Shown in pieces: positions 25,632 to 32,288 of a DNA stretch of 64,000 nucleotides. The notes beneath the pieces were generated by a model. That model was given only the letters and a program-made list of their open reading frames with translations, did no database searches and was not told the DNA's origin. Source of the DNA: an uncultured Oscillospiraceae bacterium (GTDB lineage: Bacteria > Bacillota > Clostridia > Oscillospirales > Oscillospiraceae). The stretch's first letter is position 1, and the number at the start of each line of letters is the position of its first letter. Both the position numbers and the translations under genes were made by a program. Where the stretch lies: positions 186,001 through 250,000 of the forward strand of contig CANQVO010000002.1 in the NCBI GenBank assembly GCA_947627325.1, given 5' to 3'.

Positions 25632-25742
25632 AGGACAAGGTTTTGTTCAGTCCGAAACCTTAGAATGACCCACCCCAGGGACCTCTGGTCCCTGGGGTCT
25701 CTTTATCCCCGGACTGAACAACAACCGCTGTTTTGTTGAGTT
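25619..25742. other. Candidate phage attP: nested inverted repeats that fold into a dif-like fork
   Basis: AACTCAACAAAA (25619-25630) is complementary to TTTTGTTGAGTT (25731-25742). Inside, the segment ending TTTTGTTCAGTCCG (25640-25654) pairs with CGGACTGAACAACAAC (25710-25725). A perfect inner hairpin (25672-25683 with 25687-25698) caps it. A folded single strand would give two 11-16 bp arms around an unpaired centre, the architecture of Xer sites. Confidence 0.7.
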
Positions 25743-25816
25743 TTGTAACTCGCAGGAGATCTTCCGGCGGTCGCAGCTGGCGCCGGTTTGGGTTACAATG
25801 CGAAGCATAGAGCGAC

Positions 25817-25843
25817 CAATATCCCGGTCTGGCCGGGATATTG
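25817..25843. repeat. Perfect hairpin in the phage intergenic region
   Basis: 11-bp arms CAATATCCCGG and CCGGGATATTG around a five-base loop. There is no T-tract. Filamentous phages carry packaging and replication-origin hairpins in such a region; it also lies just past the repressor stop codon. Confidence 0.6.
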
Positions 25844-25900
25844 ATGGAGCGTGACAACACCTTAGACGGCCCCATCGGGGCCACCCTTGAGCAACTAATA

Positions 25901-26113
25901 TCACGGCCACTCCAACCCCTTTGGCAGTCCCAGGATGTAGTCTGCTGTTACGTTATACAGCAGACACAGCTTTTTCAGCCGGTCTATGGGGAGAGGATGA
26001 AGACCTTTTTCGTACTTCTGGTAATACTGTGTTGTTGTGCCAAGATAGGCGGCAACGTATTCCTGCGTCAGCTGTTTTTGTTCTCGGAGATCCCGAAGTA
26101 CATTTGTCTTCAT
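25901..26113 (-). CDS. Xre/Cro-CI family phage repressor
   Basis: A 70-residue helix-turn-helix protein: LRDLREQKQLTQEYVAAYLG, TTTQYYQKYEKGLHPLPID, LLYNVTADYILGL cover the five-helix HTH_3 fold. It is transcribed away from the phage genes. ATG 26113 with AGGGGTG 5 nt upstream is preferred to the start seven codons earlier. The two operator-like inverted sequences between it and the ssDNA-binding protein gene suggest it represses the lytic transcript and perhaps itself. Confidence 0.88.
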   Translation of the reverse strand: MKTNVLRDLREQKQLTQEYVAAYLGTTTQYYQKYEKGLHPLPIDRLKKLCLLYNVTADYILGLPKGLEWP

Positions 26114-26129
26114 GTTTTCACCCCTAATA

Positions 26130-26199
26130 ATCATAACTGGCTAATTTTTTGTTGACAATTGCCACATATGGCTATATACTTTGAGTAGCCATATGTGGC
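26130..26199. promoter_or_regulatory. Back-to-back phage promoters with two operators
   Basis: Plus strand: TTGACA (26152-26157), 17 bp, TATACT (26175-26180). Minus strand: TTGTCA (26158-26153), 17 bp, TATGAT (26135-26130). The two -35 boxes overlap. GCCACATATGGC (26161-26172) lies in the plus spacer and its inverted copy GCCATATGTGGC (26188-26199) at the plus start site. Confidence 0.8.
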
Positions 26200-26226
26200 T
26201 ACTTTAGAAGAAAGGAGGACACCCTG

Positions 26227-26526
26227 ATGGCAAAGGTACTGAAGAGCGAGGTAGCGAAGCTGGTTGGCGTTGAGAGCCGGGAGTACATGAAGGACGGGGA
26301 AAAGCGCGTAGCGGTGGATCTGCATTTTTGCCATGTTGAGGGGACAGTCGAAGGTGTGGTCGGTAGCGCGGTAGAGATCCTGGGCTGTCCTCGCGGCGTG
26401 GAGCCGGGTCTGCTGGAAGTGGGGAAGACCTACGAGCTGCTCTACACCGAGGCGCGGACGAAGAACTCCTATGATCGCTGGATCAACGAGGTTCGCTTCT
26501 CGGACATGAAGGAGGTAGACGGCTGA
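26227..26526 (+). CDS. Phage single-stranded DNA-binding protein (pV-like), putative
   Basis: First gene of the phage transcript, 99 residues, beta-strand-rich with no membrane segment: KVLKSEVAKLVGVESREY, KRVAVDLHFCHVEGTVEG, YELLYTEARTKNSYDRW. Its place, size and predicted strands match the inovirus ssDNA-binding protein that coats the genome before export, but there is no diagnostic motif. The RBS AAAGGAGG is ideal. Its stop overlaps the next start. Confidence 0.65.
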   Translation: MAKVLKSEVAKLVGVESREYMKDGEKRVAVDLHFCHVEGTVEGVVGSAVEILGCPRGVEPGLLEVGKTYELLYTEARTKNSYDRWINEVRFSDMKEVDG

Positions 26527-26732
26527 TGGACGAGCTGCTGACAGCTGCGACCGGGGCGGAAGAGGTCGCCGTCCCGGGGGGGACCGTCGGATCCGTTGAC
26601 CTTACGACGGTCTCCCAGCAGCTGGAGACCATGACGGCCTGGCAGGCGGCGGAGGTCGGATCCCAGTGGGTGCTCATCGGCTGCCTGATCGGGTCCATCG
26701 TCGCGCTTGTACTTGGGAGGATGTGGAGATGA
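26526..26732 (+). CDS. Small phage membrane protein (minor coat-like)
   Basis: 68 residues: an acidic, Thr/Ala-rich N-terminus and one C-terminal transmembrane helix (WVLIGCLIGSIVALVLG) ending in RMWR. The start overlaps the previous stop (ATGA), with AAGGAGG upstream. Size and topology resemble inovirus minor coat or tip proteins (pVII/pIX); function is inferred from position. Confidence 0.65.
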   Translation: MDELLTAATGAEEVAVPGGTVGSVDLTTVSQQLETMTAWQAAEVGSQWVLIGCLIGSIVALVLGRMWR

Positions 26733-26869
26733 TAGATTTGGATGATCTTCTCAACGTGATCGTGCCGAGTTTTCAGCTGGGTTTTTGCGGCGGTGGCATT
26801 CTGGTTCTGGTGGTATCAGCTTTTACGGCTGCTATCCATTTGTTCGTATCTCTTTTGGGAAGGGGGTGA
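26729..26869 (+). CDS. Tiny phage membrane protein (pVII/pIX-like)
   Basis: 46 residues with one long hydrophobic helix (GFCGGGILVLVVSAF and following). It overlaps the preceding gene by four bases and has GGAGATG-type spacing to a GGGAGG site. The gene is too short for default gene callers but is in a coupled series of small ORFs typical of inoviruses. Confidence 0.62.
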   Translation: MIDLDDLLNVIVPSFQLGFCGGGILVLVVSAFTAAIHLFVSLLGRG

Positions 26870-26874
26870 AACAC

Positions 26875-27165
26875 ATGAGGCAAGGCATGAAGGAGTTCCT
26901 GGACTTTACCCGGAAGCATATGAGGAAGGTGGTGGCTCTGGCTGTCGTGACGGCGATGACGTTGATCTCCGCGTTCGCCGCAGTGGAGGGCGTGGAAGGC
27001 GTCGATACCGGAGCGATCACTACGGCGTTCACTACGGGGCTGAACAACGTGGTCACTACGTCTATCAGCCTGATCAGCGCGATCCTTCCCATTGCGCTCA
27101 GCCTTTTCGCGGTGCTGTTCATCGCGCGCAAGGGCATGTCCTGGTTCAAGTCCATGTCCAAGTGA
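26875..27165 (+). CDS. Major coat protein (pVIII-like)
   Basis: 96-residue precursor. A basic N-region and hydrophobic stretch (KVVALAVVTAMTLISAFA) form a signal peptide, probably cut after AFA near residue 35. The mature part of about 60 residues has an acidic N-terminus (AVEGVEGVDTG), a central hydrophobic helix (ISAILPIALSLFAVLFIA) and a basic C-terminus (RKGMSWFKSMSK), the hallmark of filamentous phage major coat proteins, whose basic end contacts the ssDNA. AAGGGGGTG precedes ATG 26875. A terminator-like hairpin follows, as after gene VIII in M13. Confidence 0.8.
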   Translation: MRQGMKEFLDFTRKHMRKVVALAVVTAMTLISAFAAVEGVEGVDTGAITTAFTTGLNNVVTTSISLISAILPIALSLFAVLFIARKGMSWFKSMSK

Positions 27166-27172
27166 GTCCCAT

Positions 27173-27200
27173 GACGGGCGCTGGGCGACCGGCGCCCGTC
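27173..27200 (+). terminator. Hairpin after the major coat gene
   Basis: GACGGGCGC (27173-27181) pairs with GCGCCCGTC (27192-27200); the downstream T-run is weak, consistent with partial termination that would favour coat production. Confidence 0.6.
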
Positions 27201-27224
27201 CGTCTTATGCAGAGGTGAGTTACA

Positions 27225-28736
27225 ATGACGATCAAAAACAAAACGCCCACCGCCCGGGCCGCGGCCCGGAGCTACTGCCGCCGCTGCCTGGCGGTCATGC
27301 TATGCTGTGTGCTGGTCTTTGGTATGACGGTGCGAACGGCTCCCAGGGCGGAGGCGGTGGTAGCGGAGGGCACCGCGGCTTTGGCGGTGGGTGGAGGATC
27401 CTTTGCCGCCGCTCCTGTGGCCGGCACTCTTGGGCTGTTGCTCCTGACGGTCTGCGGCGTGGATATCGCCGCGGGCTATGTCCATGCGGAGGACAGCGTC
27501 TTTTATGGTACGCGGGGGTATGACATAGGGGCTAATTTGTGGGATGATCTCTATAATGCTGGGCCTGATTTTGCCGCCTGGCTGATGGATGTAACTGGCT
27601 ACTATGAGGACAAGGGGGGCGTGGCCCCAGGGGATAGTATCACTGTGCCGCCGGAGATCGCTGCCGCTGTCAGGAGCTGGGCGGTGGAGCACATTGACTT
27701 TACCGATGGTCGTGCCGTTTATACTGACCGGGGGATCTTCACGTCTGACGCCCAGATCATTTTTACGCCGTATCCCAGTGAATACTCCTATAACAAAGTG
27801 CCGGTTGGTGCTGTAAGCCTTGGCACGGTGGTTCCCTATGGTGAATCTTTTTCGTTTTCGGTGACAGATGAAGCGGGTACTCCTTGGGAGATAAAAATGT
27901 ACATGGGTGATACTGATGGTACGCTTGAAGACACACAATTTTGTGATTTTTATAGAGATGGCGAACGTCTAAAGCATATTTCGTGTGCAGCCTATAATCT
28001 GTTTTTTCACTTGCGAGAGGAGAAAAGTGCCTATTATCTGTGCGTTGGATGGTGGAACTCAAAAACTGGGGCGTTGGATTTCCATGGCTATGCTGAAAGT
28101 GTGTCTGCATTAGCTCAACGTTACTGTAATCTTGATGTTGCAACGATATCTGACCTCACTACGACCCTGACCCGCAACCCGGCGTTGGATGAGGACACGA
28201 CGCAGGATCTGGTCATCGCCATTCCGGGGGACGTTCCGACGCAACGGGTGGGAAAAGTTACCGTGCCTGTCTTCGGTGATTTGACCTTGGATGATCTGCT
28301 CAACCCCGGATTGGATAAACCTGATACAGGCGTAGATGACCCCGCCGTGCCGGGGATCTCCGCCGGGGAGATCTCCGATGCCATAGCGGACGCCCTGCCG
28401 GTCACCGGCGCGGTGGCCGGGGACGCCGTGGTGGGCGAGGCCATGGCGGAGCCGGACAGCCTGGGGGCGGTTTTCATCAGTAAGTTCCCGTTTTCTATCC
28501 CCTGGGATGTTGGCCGGGCCATCAAGCTCCTGGCGGCGCCGCCGGTGACGCCCCGGTGGGAGTTGGACTTCATGGCGCCCATCGCGTATCGGGTGGGCGG
28601 CTTCAAGGGGGACACAACGGTGGTCTTGGACTTCTCGGACTATGAGATCATCGGGCAGGTGACCCGCTGGGTGTCCACGCTGATGTTCGTTTACGCCCTG
28701 GCCACCGGCACCAAGCGGCTGATCTGGACGGCGTGA
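27225..28736 (+). CDS. Adsorption/minor coat protein (pIII-like)
   Basis: 503 residues. N-terminal signal sequence (RCLAVMLCCVLVFGMTV, cut near AEA), a second hydrophobic patch (AGTLGLLLLTVCGV), a large exposed region, a Pro/Asp/Gly-rich linker (about residues 350-400), and a C-terminal segment with a membrane anchor (WVSTLMFVYALATG) and basic end. This matches the pIII layout: receptor-binding front, linker, membrane-anchored C-domain. No sequence motif proves it. The middle (about 27770-28140) is clearly AT-richer than both ends, suggesting exchange of the host-recognition domain. Confidence 0.7.
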   Translation: MTIKNKTPTARAAARSYCRRCLAVMLCCVLVFGMTVRTAPRAEAVVAEGTAALAVGGGSFAAAPVAGTLGLLLLTVCGVDIAAGYVHAEDSVFYGTRGYDIGANLWDDLYNAGPDFAAWLMDVTGYYEDKGGVAPGDSITVPPEIAAAVRSWAVEHIDFTDGRAVYTDRGIFTSDAQIIFTPYPSEYSYNKVPVGAVSLGTVVPYGESFSFSVTDEAGTPWEIKMYMGDTDGTLEDTQFCDFYRDGERLKHISCAAYNLFFHLREEKSAYYLCVGWWNSKTGALDFHGYAESVSALAQRYCNLDVATISDLTTTLTRNPALDEDTTQDLVIAIPGDVPTQRVGKVTVPVFGDLTLDDLLNPGLDKPDTGVDDPAVPGISAGEISDAIADALPVTGAVAGDAVVGEAMAEPDSLGAVFISKFPFSIPWDVGRAIKLLAAPPVTPRWELDFMAPIAYRVGGFKGDTTVVLDFSDYEIIGQVTRWVSTLMFVYALATGTKRLIWTA

Positions 28737-28749
28737 AGGAGGGAAGGGA

Positions 28750-28980
28750 ATGGATCTGATCAAGGGCGGCCTGAGGGCAATCCTGGCCCTGCTGCCGGAC
28801 AGCCCGTTTAAGCTCCTGGATGATCTGACCGCTTCGGGCGTGATCGCCGAGTGGCTGGGGTACGTGAATTGGTTTGTGCCCATTTACAGCTTCATCGGGA
28901 TCTTCGAGGGCTGGCTGGGCTGTGTGGCCATCTACTACGTGTACCAGATCATCCTGCGCTGGTTGCGGGCCGTGGAGTAA
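28750..28980 (+). CDS. Small phage membrane protein (pVI-like)
   Basis: 76 residues with two hydrophobic segments (LGYVNWFVPIYSFIGIF and WLGCVAIYYVYQIILRW). It lies between the pIII-like and Zot genes, exactly where gene VI lies in M13-type genomes. GAGGGAAGGG precedes the ATG. Confidence 0.68.
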   Translation: MDLIKGGLRAILALLPDSPFKLLDDLTASGVIAEWLGYVNWFVPIYSFIGIFEGWLGCVAIYYVYQIILRWLRAVE

Positions 28981-29034
28981 TGTAATCCACCGGCGACGCT
29001 GCTGCGTGGAGATCTCCAAGGAAGGTGAGATACA

Positions 29035-29820
29035 ATGTCGATTTGGCTCTATACCGGGACGCCCGGAAGCGGCAAGAGCTACCACGCCGCCCGGGATATC
29101 GTGGGGCGGCTCAGGAAGGGCGGCGCCCTGATCGCCAACTTCCCTGTGAACGAGCAGGCCGTGAGGCGTTGCAAGTCGAAGGTGGAGTATTGGGACAACT
29201 CCGAGCTGAGCGCCGAGCGCCTGGTGGCCTATGCCCTGGAACACCACGAGATCGGGAAAGAGGGCCAGTGTCTGGTGGTCATTGACGAGTGCCAGATCAT
29301 CTTCAACTGCCGGGACTTTGGCCGGAAGGACCGCAACGCCTGGGTGCAGTTGTTCGCCCAGCACCGTAAGCTGGGCTTCAACTTCATTCTGATCACCCAG
29401 CAGGACAGGATGATAGATAAACAGATCCGTGGGCTGATAGAGACGGAGGTGAAGCACCGCAAATTGAACAACTACGGCCTGGGAGGCAATATCCTTAGCT
29501 TGCTCACGCTGGGACGCACCTGGTTCATCGCCATCGAGTACTGGTACGGCGGGAACAAGCTGAAGCTAGGCTACGAGACCTTTTCTTACAACAAGCGTTT
29601 CGAGCAGGTCTACGACAGCTACCGCCTCTTTGCGGACTTGGCAGGCTCGGCGGGCTCCGGGGTCTGTGCCGGGGGGGACCGCGCAGCGGTGGGGCCCCGG
29701 GGAACGGCCCCGGAGCCGGAGAGCTCACCAGCGCCGGAAGAAGGGAAGGGAGGTGATGAGATCCAGCCCGTGGCGCCGGAGGATCCGAAAGGGAAGGAAG
29801 AAGGGAAGGGGGTGGCGTAA
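29035..29820 (+). CDS. Zot/pI-family phage morphogenesis ATPase
   Basis: The hallmark inovirus gene. 261 residues with Walker A GTPGSGKSYHAARD (residues about 7-20), Walker B CLVVIDECQIIF near residue 80, the family block WVQLFAQHRKLGFNFILITQQ, DRMIDKQIR, and a hydrophobic WFIAIEYWY segment. The C-terminal 60 residues are Pro/Glu/Gly-rich and variable. Zot/pI proteins energise extrusion of the phage through the membrane. AAGGTGAGATAC precedes the ATG. Confidence 0.92.
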   Translation: MSIWLYTGTPGSGKSYHAARDIVGRLRKGGALIANFPVNEQAVRRCKSKVEYWDNSELSAERLVAYALEHHEIGKEGQCLVVIDECQIIFNCRDFGRKDRNAWVQLFAQHRKLGFNFILITQQDRMIDKQIRGLIETEVKHRKLNNYGLGGNILSLLTLGRTWFIAIEYWYGGNKLKLGYETFSYNKRFEQVYDSYRLFADLAGSAGSGVCAGGDRAAVGPRGTAPEPESSPAPEEGKGGDEIQPVAPEDPKGKEEGKGVA

Positions 29821-29868
29821 TTCAAAACGCACGTGCCTCCCGGAGGAGCTGCGGCGTTGGTTGAGTTA

Positions 29869-29936
29869 CAGGGAAACGTACCACGTTTCCCTGACCCCCC
29901 TGGGCTAACAGGGGGGTGCAACCTACAAAAGTAGGT
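29869..29936. repeat. Three tandem hairpins before rep (candidate phage origin)
   Basis: CAGGGAAACGT/ACGTTTCCCTG (29869-29893), ACCCCCCTG/CAGGGGGGT (29894-29917) and ACCTAC/GTAGGT (29921-29936) follow one another without gaps of more than three bases. Adjacent to the initiator gene, they are candidates for the rolling-circle origin; the last also covers the rep ribosome-binding region. Confidence 0.6.
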
Positions 29937-30987
29937 GAAAAAGTTGCAAAAAACGGAAAAACAGGAAAACCAGATTTTGTATGACTGGGTATCTATTACC
30001 AGTCGGATCCACAGCGTCCAGGGGATCATAGATCTGCTGGGGCTGAACAGGGAAGGGGTGAACTGGGAACAGACCACGGGAATGCACGGCTACCGGGACC
30101 GGCTCTACTGGTCGTCCATCTCCATCCACTACAACGGTCGGGAGGATATGGGCGTCTGGCTGGAGATGACAGGGCAGGGGTGCCGGGCGTTTGAGAGCTT
30201 CGGGAGCGGAAACTATGAGGCGCTTTTCAACGAGGTGCGCCTGGAGCCGGAGGACGTACACCTGACCCGGCTGGATATCGCCTTTGACGACCACAGCGGC
30301 CTGCTGGATATCGACACCGTAGAACGGGACGCCAGGGAGATGTCCTTCGTCAGCCGGTTCAAGAAGCTGGAGATCGACTGGGAGTACGACATGGCGAAGT
30401 CTGTACGGGGTCTGTCTATCTACCATGGCCGGAAGGCCAGCGACGTGATGATCCGCATTTACGATAAGGCGGCGGAGCGCGGTTACACCGATGGCCGTCA
30501 TTGGGTCAGGGCGGAGCTGGTGCTCAAGGACGACCGATGTATGGCCTTCCTGGGCGCTCCCGGCAGTATTGGAGAGCGTTATGCCGGAGTGGTGATGAAC
30601 TACGTTCGCTACATCGACGAGCCAGACGGCTACGACAGCAACCGCTGGCGCTGGCCGGTGAAGGACTACTGGGGCCGGTTCCTGGACTGTGCCAAGGCCA
30701 TCCGGCTTTACCGCAAGCCCGGGGTAGAGTACAACCGGCACAAGCTCCAGGACTTTGTCTACCAGCAGGCCGGGAACGCCATCGTCGCCGAGATCATCTG
30801 CTGCGGCTCCCTGGAAGCGTTCGGGGAAAAGGTGAGACGGGACATAACGCAGTTGCCTTTGAAGTATCGGGATGTGATTCAAAGTCAAGTCGCTGCGGCA
30901 AAGATCTTAAAGGAAGGTGAGATACATGGAGACCAAGAGCATACAGAAAAGCATCCGCATGACGCCCAGGATCTACAAGGCCATTGA
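29935..30987 (+). CDS. Rolling-circle replication initiator (Rep_trans-like)
   Basis: 350 residues. LYDWVSITSRI at the N-terminus, LTRLDIAFDDHSG near residue 108 and WVRAELVLKDDR near 190 match phage/plasmid Rep_trans initiators (PF02486), which nick the double-strand origin. The start is uncertain: GTG 29935 or TTG 29944, the latter having AGGTGA closer to correct spacing. Its 3' end overlaps the next gene by about 60 bp. Confidence 0.8.
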   Translation: MKKLQKTEKQENQILYDWVSITSRIHSVQGIIDLLGLNREGVNWEQTTGMHGYRDRLYWSSISIHYNGREDMGVWLEMTGQGCRAFESFGSGNYEALFNEVRLEPEDVHLTRLDIAFDDHSGLLDIDTVERDAREMSFVSRFKKLEIDWEYDMAKSVRGLSIYHGRKASDVMIRIYDKAAERGYTDGRHWVRAELVLKDDRCMAFLGAPGSIGERYAGVVMNYVRYIDEPDGYDSNRWRWPVKDYWGRFLDCAKAIRLYRKPGVEYNRHKLQDFVYQQAGNAIVAEIICCGSLEAFGEKVRRDITQLPLKYRDVIQSQVAAAKILKEGEIHGDQEHTEKHPHDAQDLQGH

Positions 30988-31222
30988 AGGCTACCGTGGC
31001 GACGGGTTCAACGACAAGCTGGCCAACCTGGTCACAGACTACCTGAATCGCCGCGACGAGCTGGTGGCCGACTGGAACCGATTGCAAGCCGCCGTCACCG
31101 ACAAGCACCAGGAGCTGAAGGCCGTGCAGGATCATCTCCGCAAGCTCCGCGCGGTGGATGCTCGGCTTGAGCCGCTGGTGGAGGCACTGCTTGACCTGGT
31201 GGGGCAGGGCGTGGTAAACTAA
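30926..31222 (+). CDS. Small ribbon-helix-helix-like protein with coiled coil
   Basis: 98 residues. The N-terminus (QKSIRMTPRIYKAIEGYRG, FNDKLANLVTDYLN) resembles an RHH DNA-binding motif; the rest (about 45-90) is a heptad-rich helix. It overlaps the end of rep and has AAGGTGAGATAC upstream of ATG 30926. It may control replication copy number. Its 3' end is duplicated at 25523-25592. Confidence 0.65.
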   Translation: METKSIQKSIRMTPRIYKAIEGYRGDGFNDKLANLVTDYLNRRDELVADWNRLQAAVTDKHQELKAVQDHLRKLRAVDARLEPLVEALLDLVGQGVVN

Positions 31223-31260
31223 GAACATACCTTCCGGGAATACTACTAACTCAACAAAAT
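31152..31260 (+). repeat. Right copy of 109-bp direct repeat
   Basis: Matches 25523-25631 without gaps and with six mismatches; it contains the end of the RHH-like gene and the att arm. Confidence 0.88.
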
Positions 31261-31278
31261 AAAAATTTTGTTGAGTTA
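31247..31278. other. Perfect palindrome, candidate dif-like site (attR/attB)
   Basis: Arms TAACTCAACAAAAT (31247-31260) and ATTTTGTTGAGTTA (31265-31278) around AAAA. Read as a Xer site it is two 11-bp arms with a 6-bp centre (28 bp), about 40 bp before a Xer gene. Only the left arm recurs at the left prophage end. Confidence 0.65.
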
Positions 31279-31316
31279 GAGGGAGGCGAAAAGCGGGAAA
31301 AGGCGGTGAAACGCGG

Positions 31317-32288
31317 ATGGATCCCAGACAGGCGGAAATGTGCCCCATTTTGCGGGATTTTCTCACGTACCACGAGACGATCTTAGGCCACTCGAAAAAA
31401 ACCGTGGATGAATACTATTTGGATCTGCGTCAGTTCTTCCGCTACTTAAAGCGCTCCCGTGGGCTCGTCGCCGCGGACACGGTTTTTGACGAGATCTCCA
31501 TCTCCGACGTGGACATCGTCCTGCTGGGCTCTGTGACGGTCACCGACGTCTATGAGTTCGTCAACTTCCTCAGCCGGGACCGCTCTGTGGGCGCCGCCGG
31601 CCGCGCCAGGAAAATCGCCACACTGCGCTCTTTTTACAAATATCTCACCGCCAAGACCCATCTGCTGGAGGAAAATCCCATCCAGAATCTGGACTCGCCC
31701 CGGCTGAAGAAATCCCTGCCCCGGTATCTCAGCCTTGAGGAGTCCATCCGCCTGCTGGAGGCTGTGGACGAGCCCAACCAGGCCCGGGATTACTGCATTT
31801 TGACAATTTTCCTCAACTGTGGACTTCGTATCTCTGAGTTGGCCGGACTCAACAAAACAGATGTTCGAGGCGACCAACTGCGGGTGGTGGGCAAGGGCAA
31901 CAAGGAGCGCATGGTATACCTCAACGACGCCTGTCTGGCCGCCCTCCAGGACTGGCTGGCGGTGCGGGACGCCTCGGCGGGGGCGGACCCCCATGCCCTG
32001 TTCCTCTCCCGCTCCCGCAAGCGGATGACCACGGCGGGCATCCACTATATGGTGAAACAGCGGTTTTTGAAGGCGGGGCTGGACAGCACGCTATATTCCA
32101 GCCACAAGCTCCGCCACACGGCGGCCACGCTGATGCTGGAAAACGGCGTGGACGTGCGGACGCTCCAGGAGGTGCTGGGCCACGAGCACCTGAACACCAC
32201 CCAGATCTACACCCACGTGAACAACGAGAGCCTGCGCTCCGCCGCCAAGGCCAACCCCCTGGCGAAGGTGAAGAAGAAAAAGGATTAA
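31317..32288 (+). CDS. xerC: Tyrosine recombinase XerC-type
   Basis: 323 residues: N-terminal SAM-like domain (PILRDFLTYHETILGHSKKTVDEYYLDLR in parts), then the catalytic domain with Arg in CGLRISELAGL, Lys in VVGKGNKERMVYL, HKLRH near residue 263, LGHEHLNTTQIY with the nucleophilic Tyr. All catalytic residues are present. It is the clostridial chromosomal type rather than a phage integrase and likely acts at the palindrome just upstream. It overlaps the convergent Spo0A-like gene by four bases. Confidence 0.88.
   Translation: MDPRQAEMCPILRDFLTYHETILGHSKKTVDEYYLDLRQFFRYLKRSRGLVAADTVFDEISISDVDIVLLGSVTVTDVYEFVNFLSRDRSVGAAGRARKIATLRSFYKYLTAKTHLLEENPIQNLDSPRLKKSLPRYLSLEESIRLLEAVDEPNQARDYCILTIFLNCGLRISELAGLNKTDVRGDQLRVVGKGNKERMVYLNDACLAALQDWLAVRDASAGADPHALFLSRSRKRMTTAGIHYMVKQRFLKAGLDSTLYSSHKLRHTAATLMLENGVDVRTLQEVLGHEHLNTTQIYTHVNNESLRSAAKANPLAKVKKKKD

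Larger units (their letters stand above)
25619..31278. mobile_element. Filamentous phage (Inovirus-like) prophage, unit length 5,629 bp
   Basis: The order is regulator (minus), then on the plus strand ssDNA-binding protein, two small membrane proteins, pVIII-like coat, pIII-like adsorption protein, pVI-like protein, Zot/pI ATPase, Rep initiator and a ribbon-helix-helix-like protein. The size and the module order fit Inoviridae. The ends are defined by the repeated att arm AACTCAACAAAAT at 25619 and 31248; the distance between repeat copies is 5,629 bp. No integrase or transposase is encoded; the host Xer recombinase gene next door begins at 31317. All structural genes are intact. Confidence 0.88.

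Noticed and set aside
31247-31278. Palindrome as a plain terminator of the last phage gene
   Set aside because: Not excluded, but no T-tract follows beyond the stem and the arm recurs at the left phage end, so an att role explains more.
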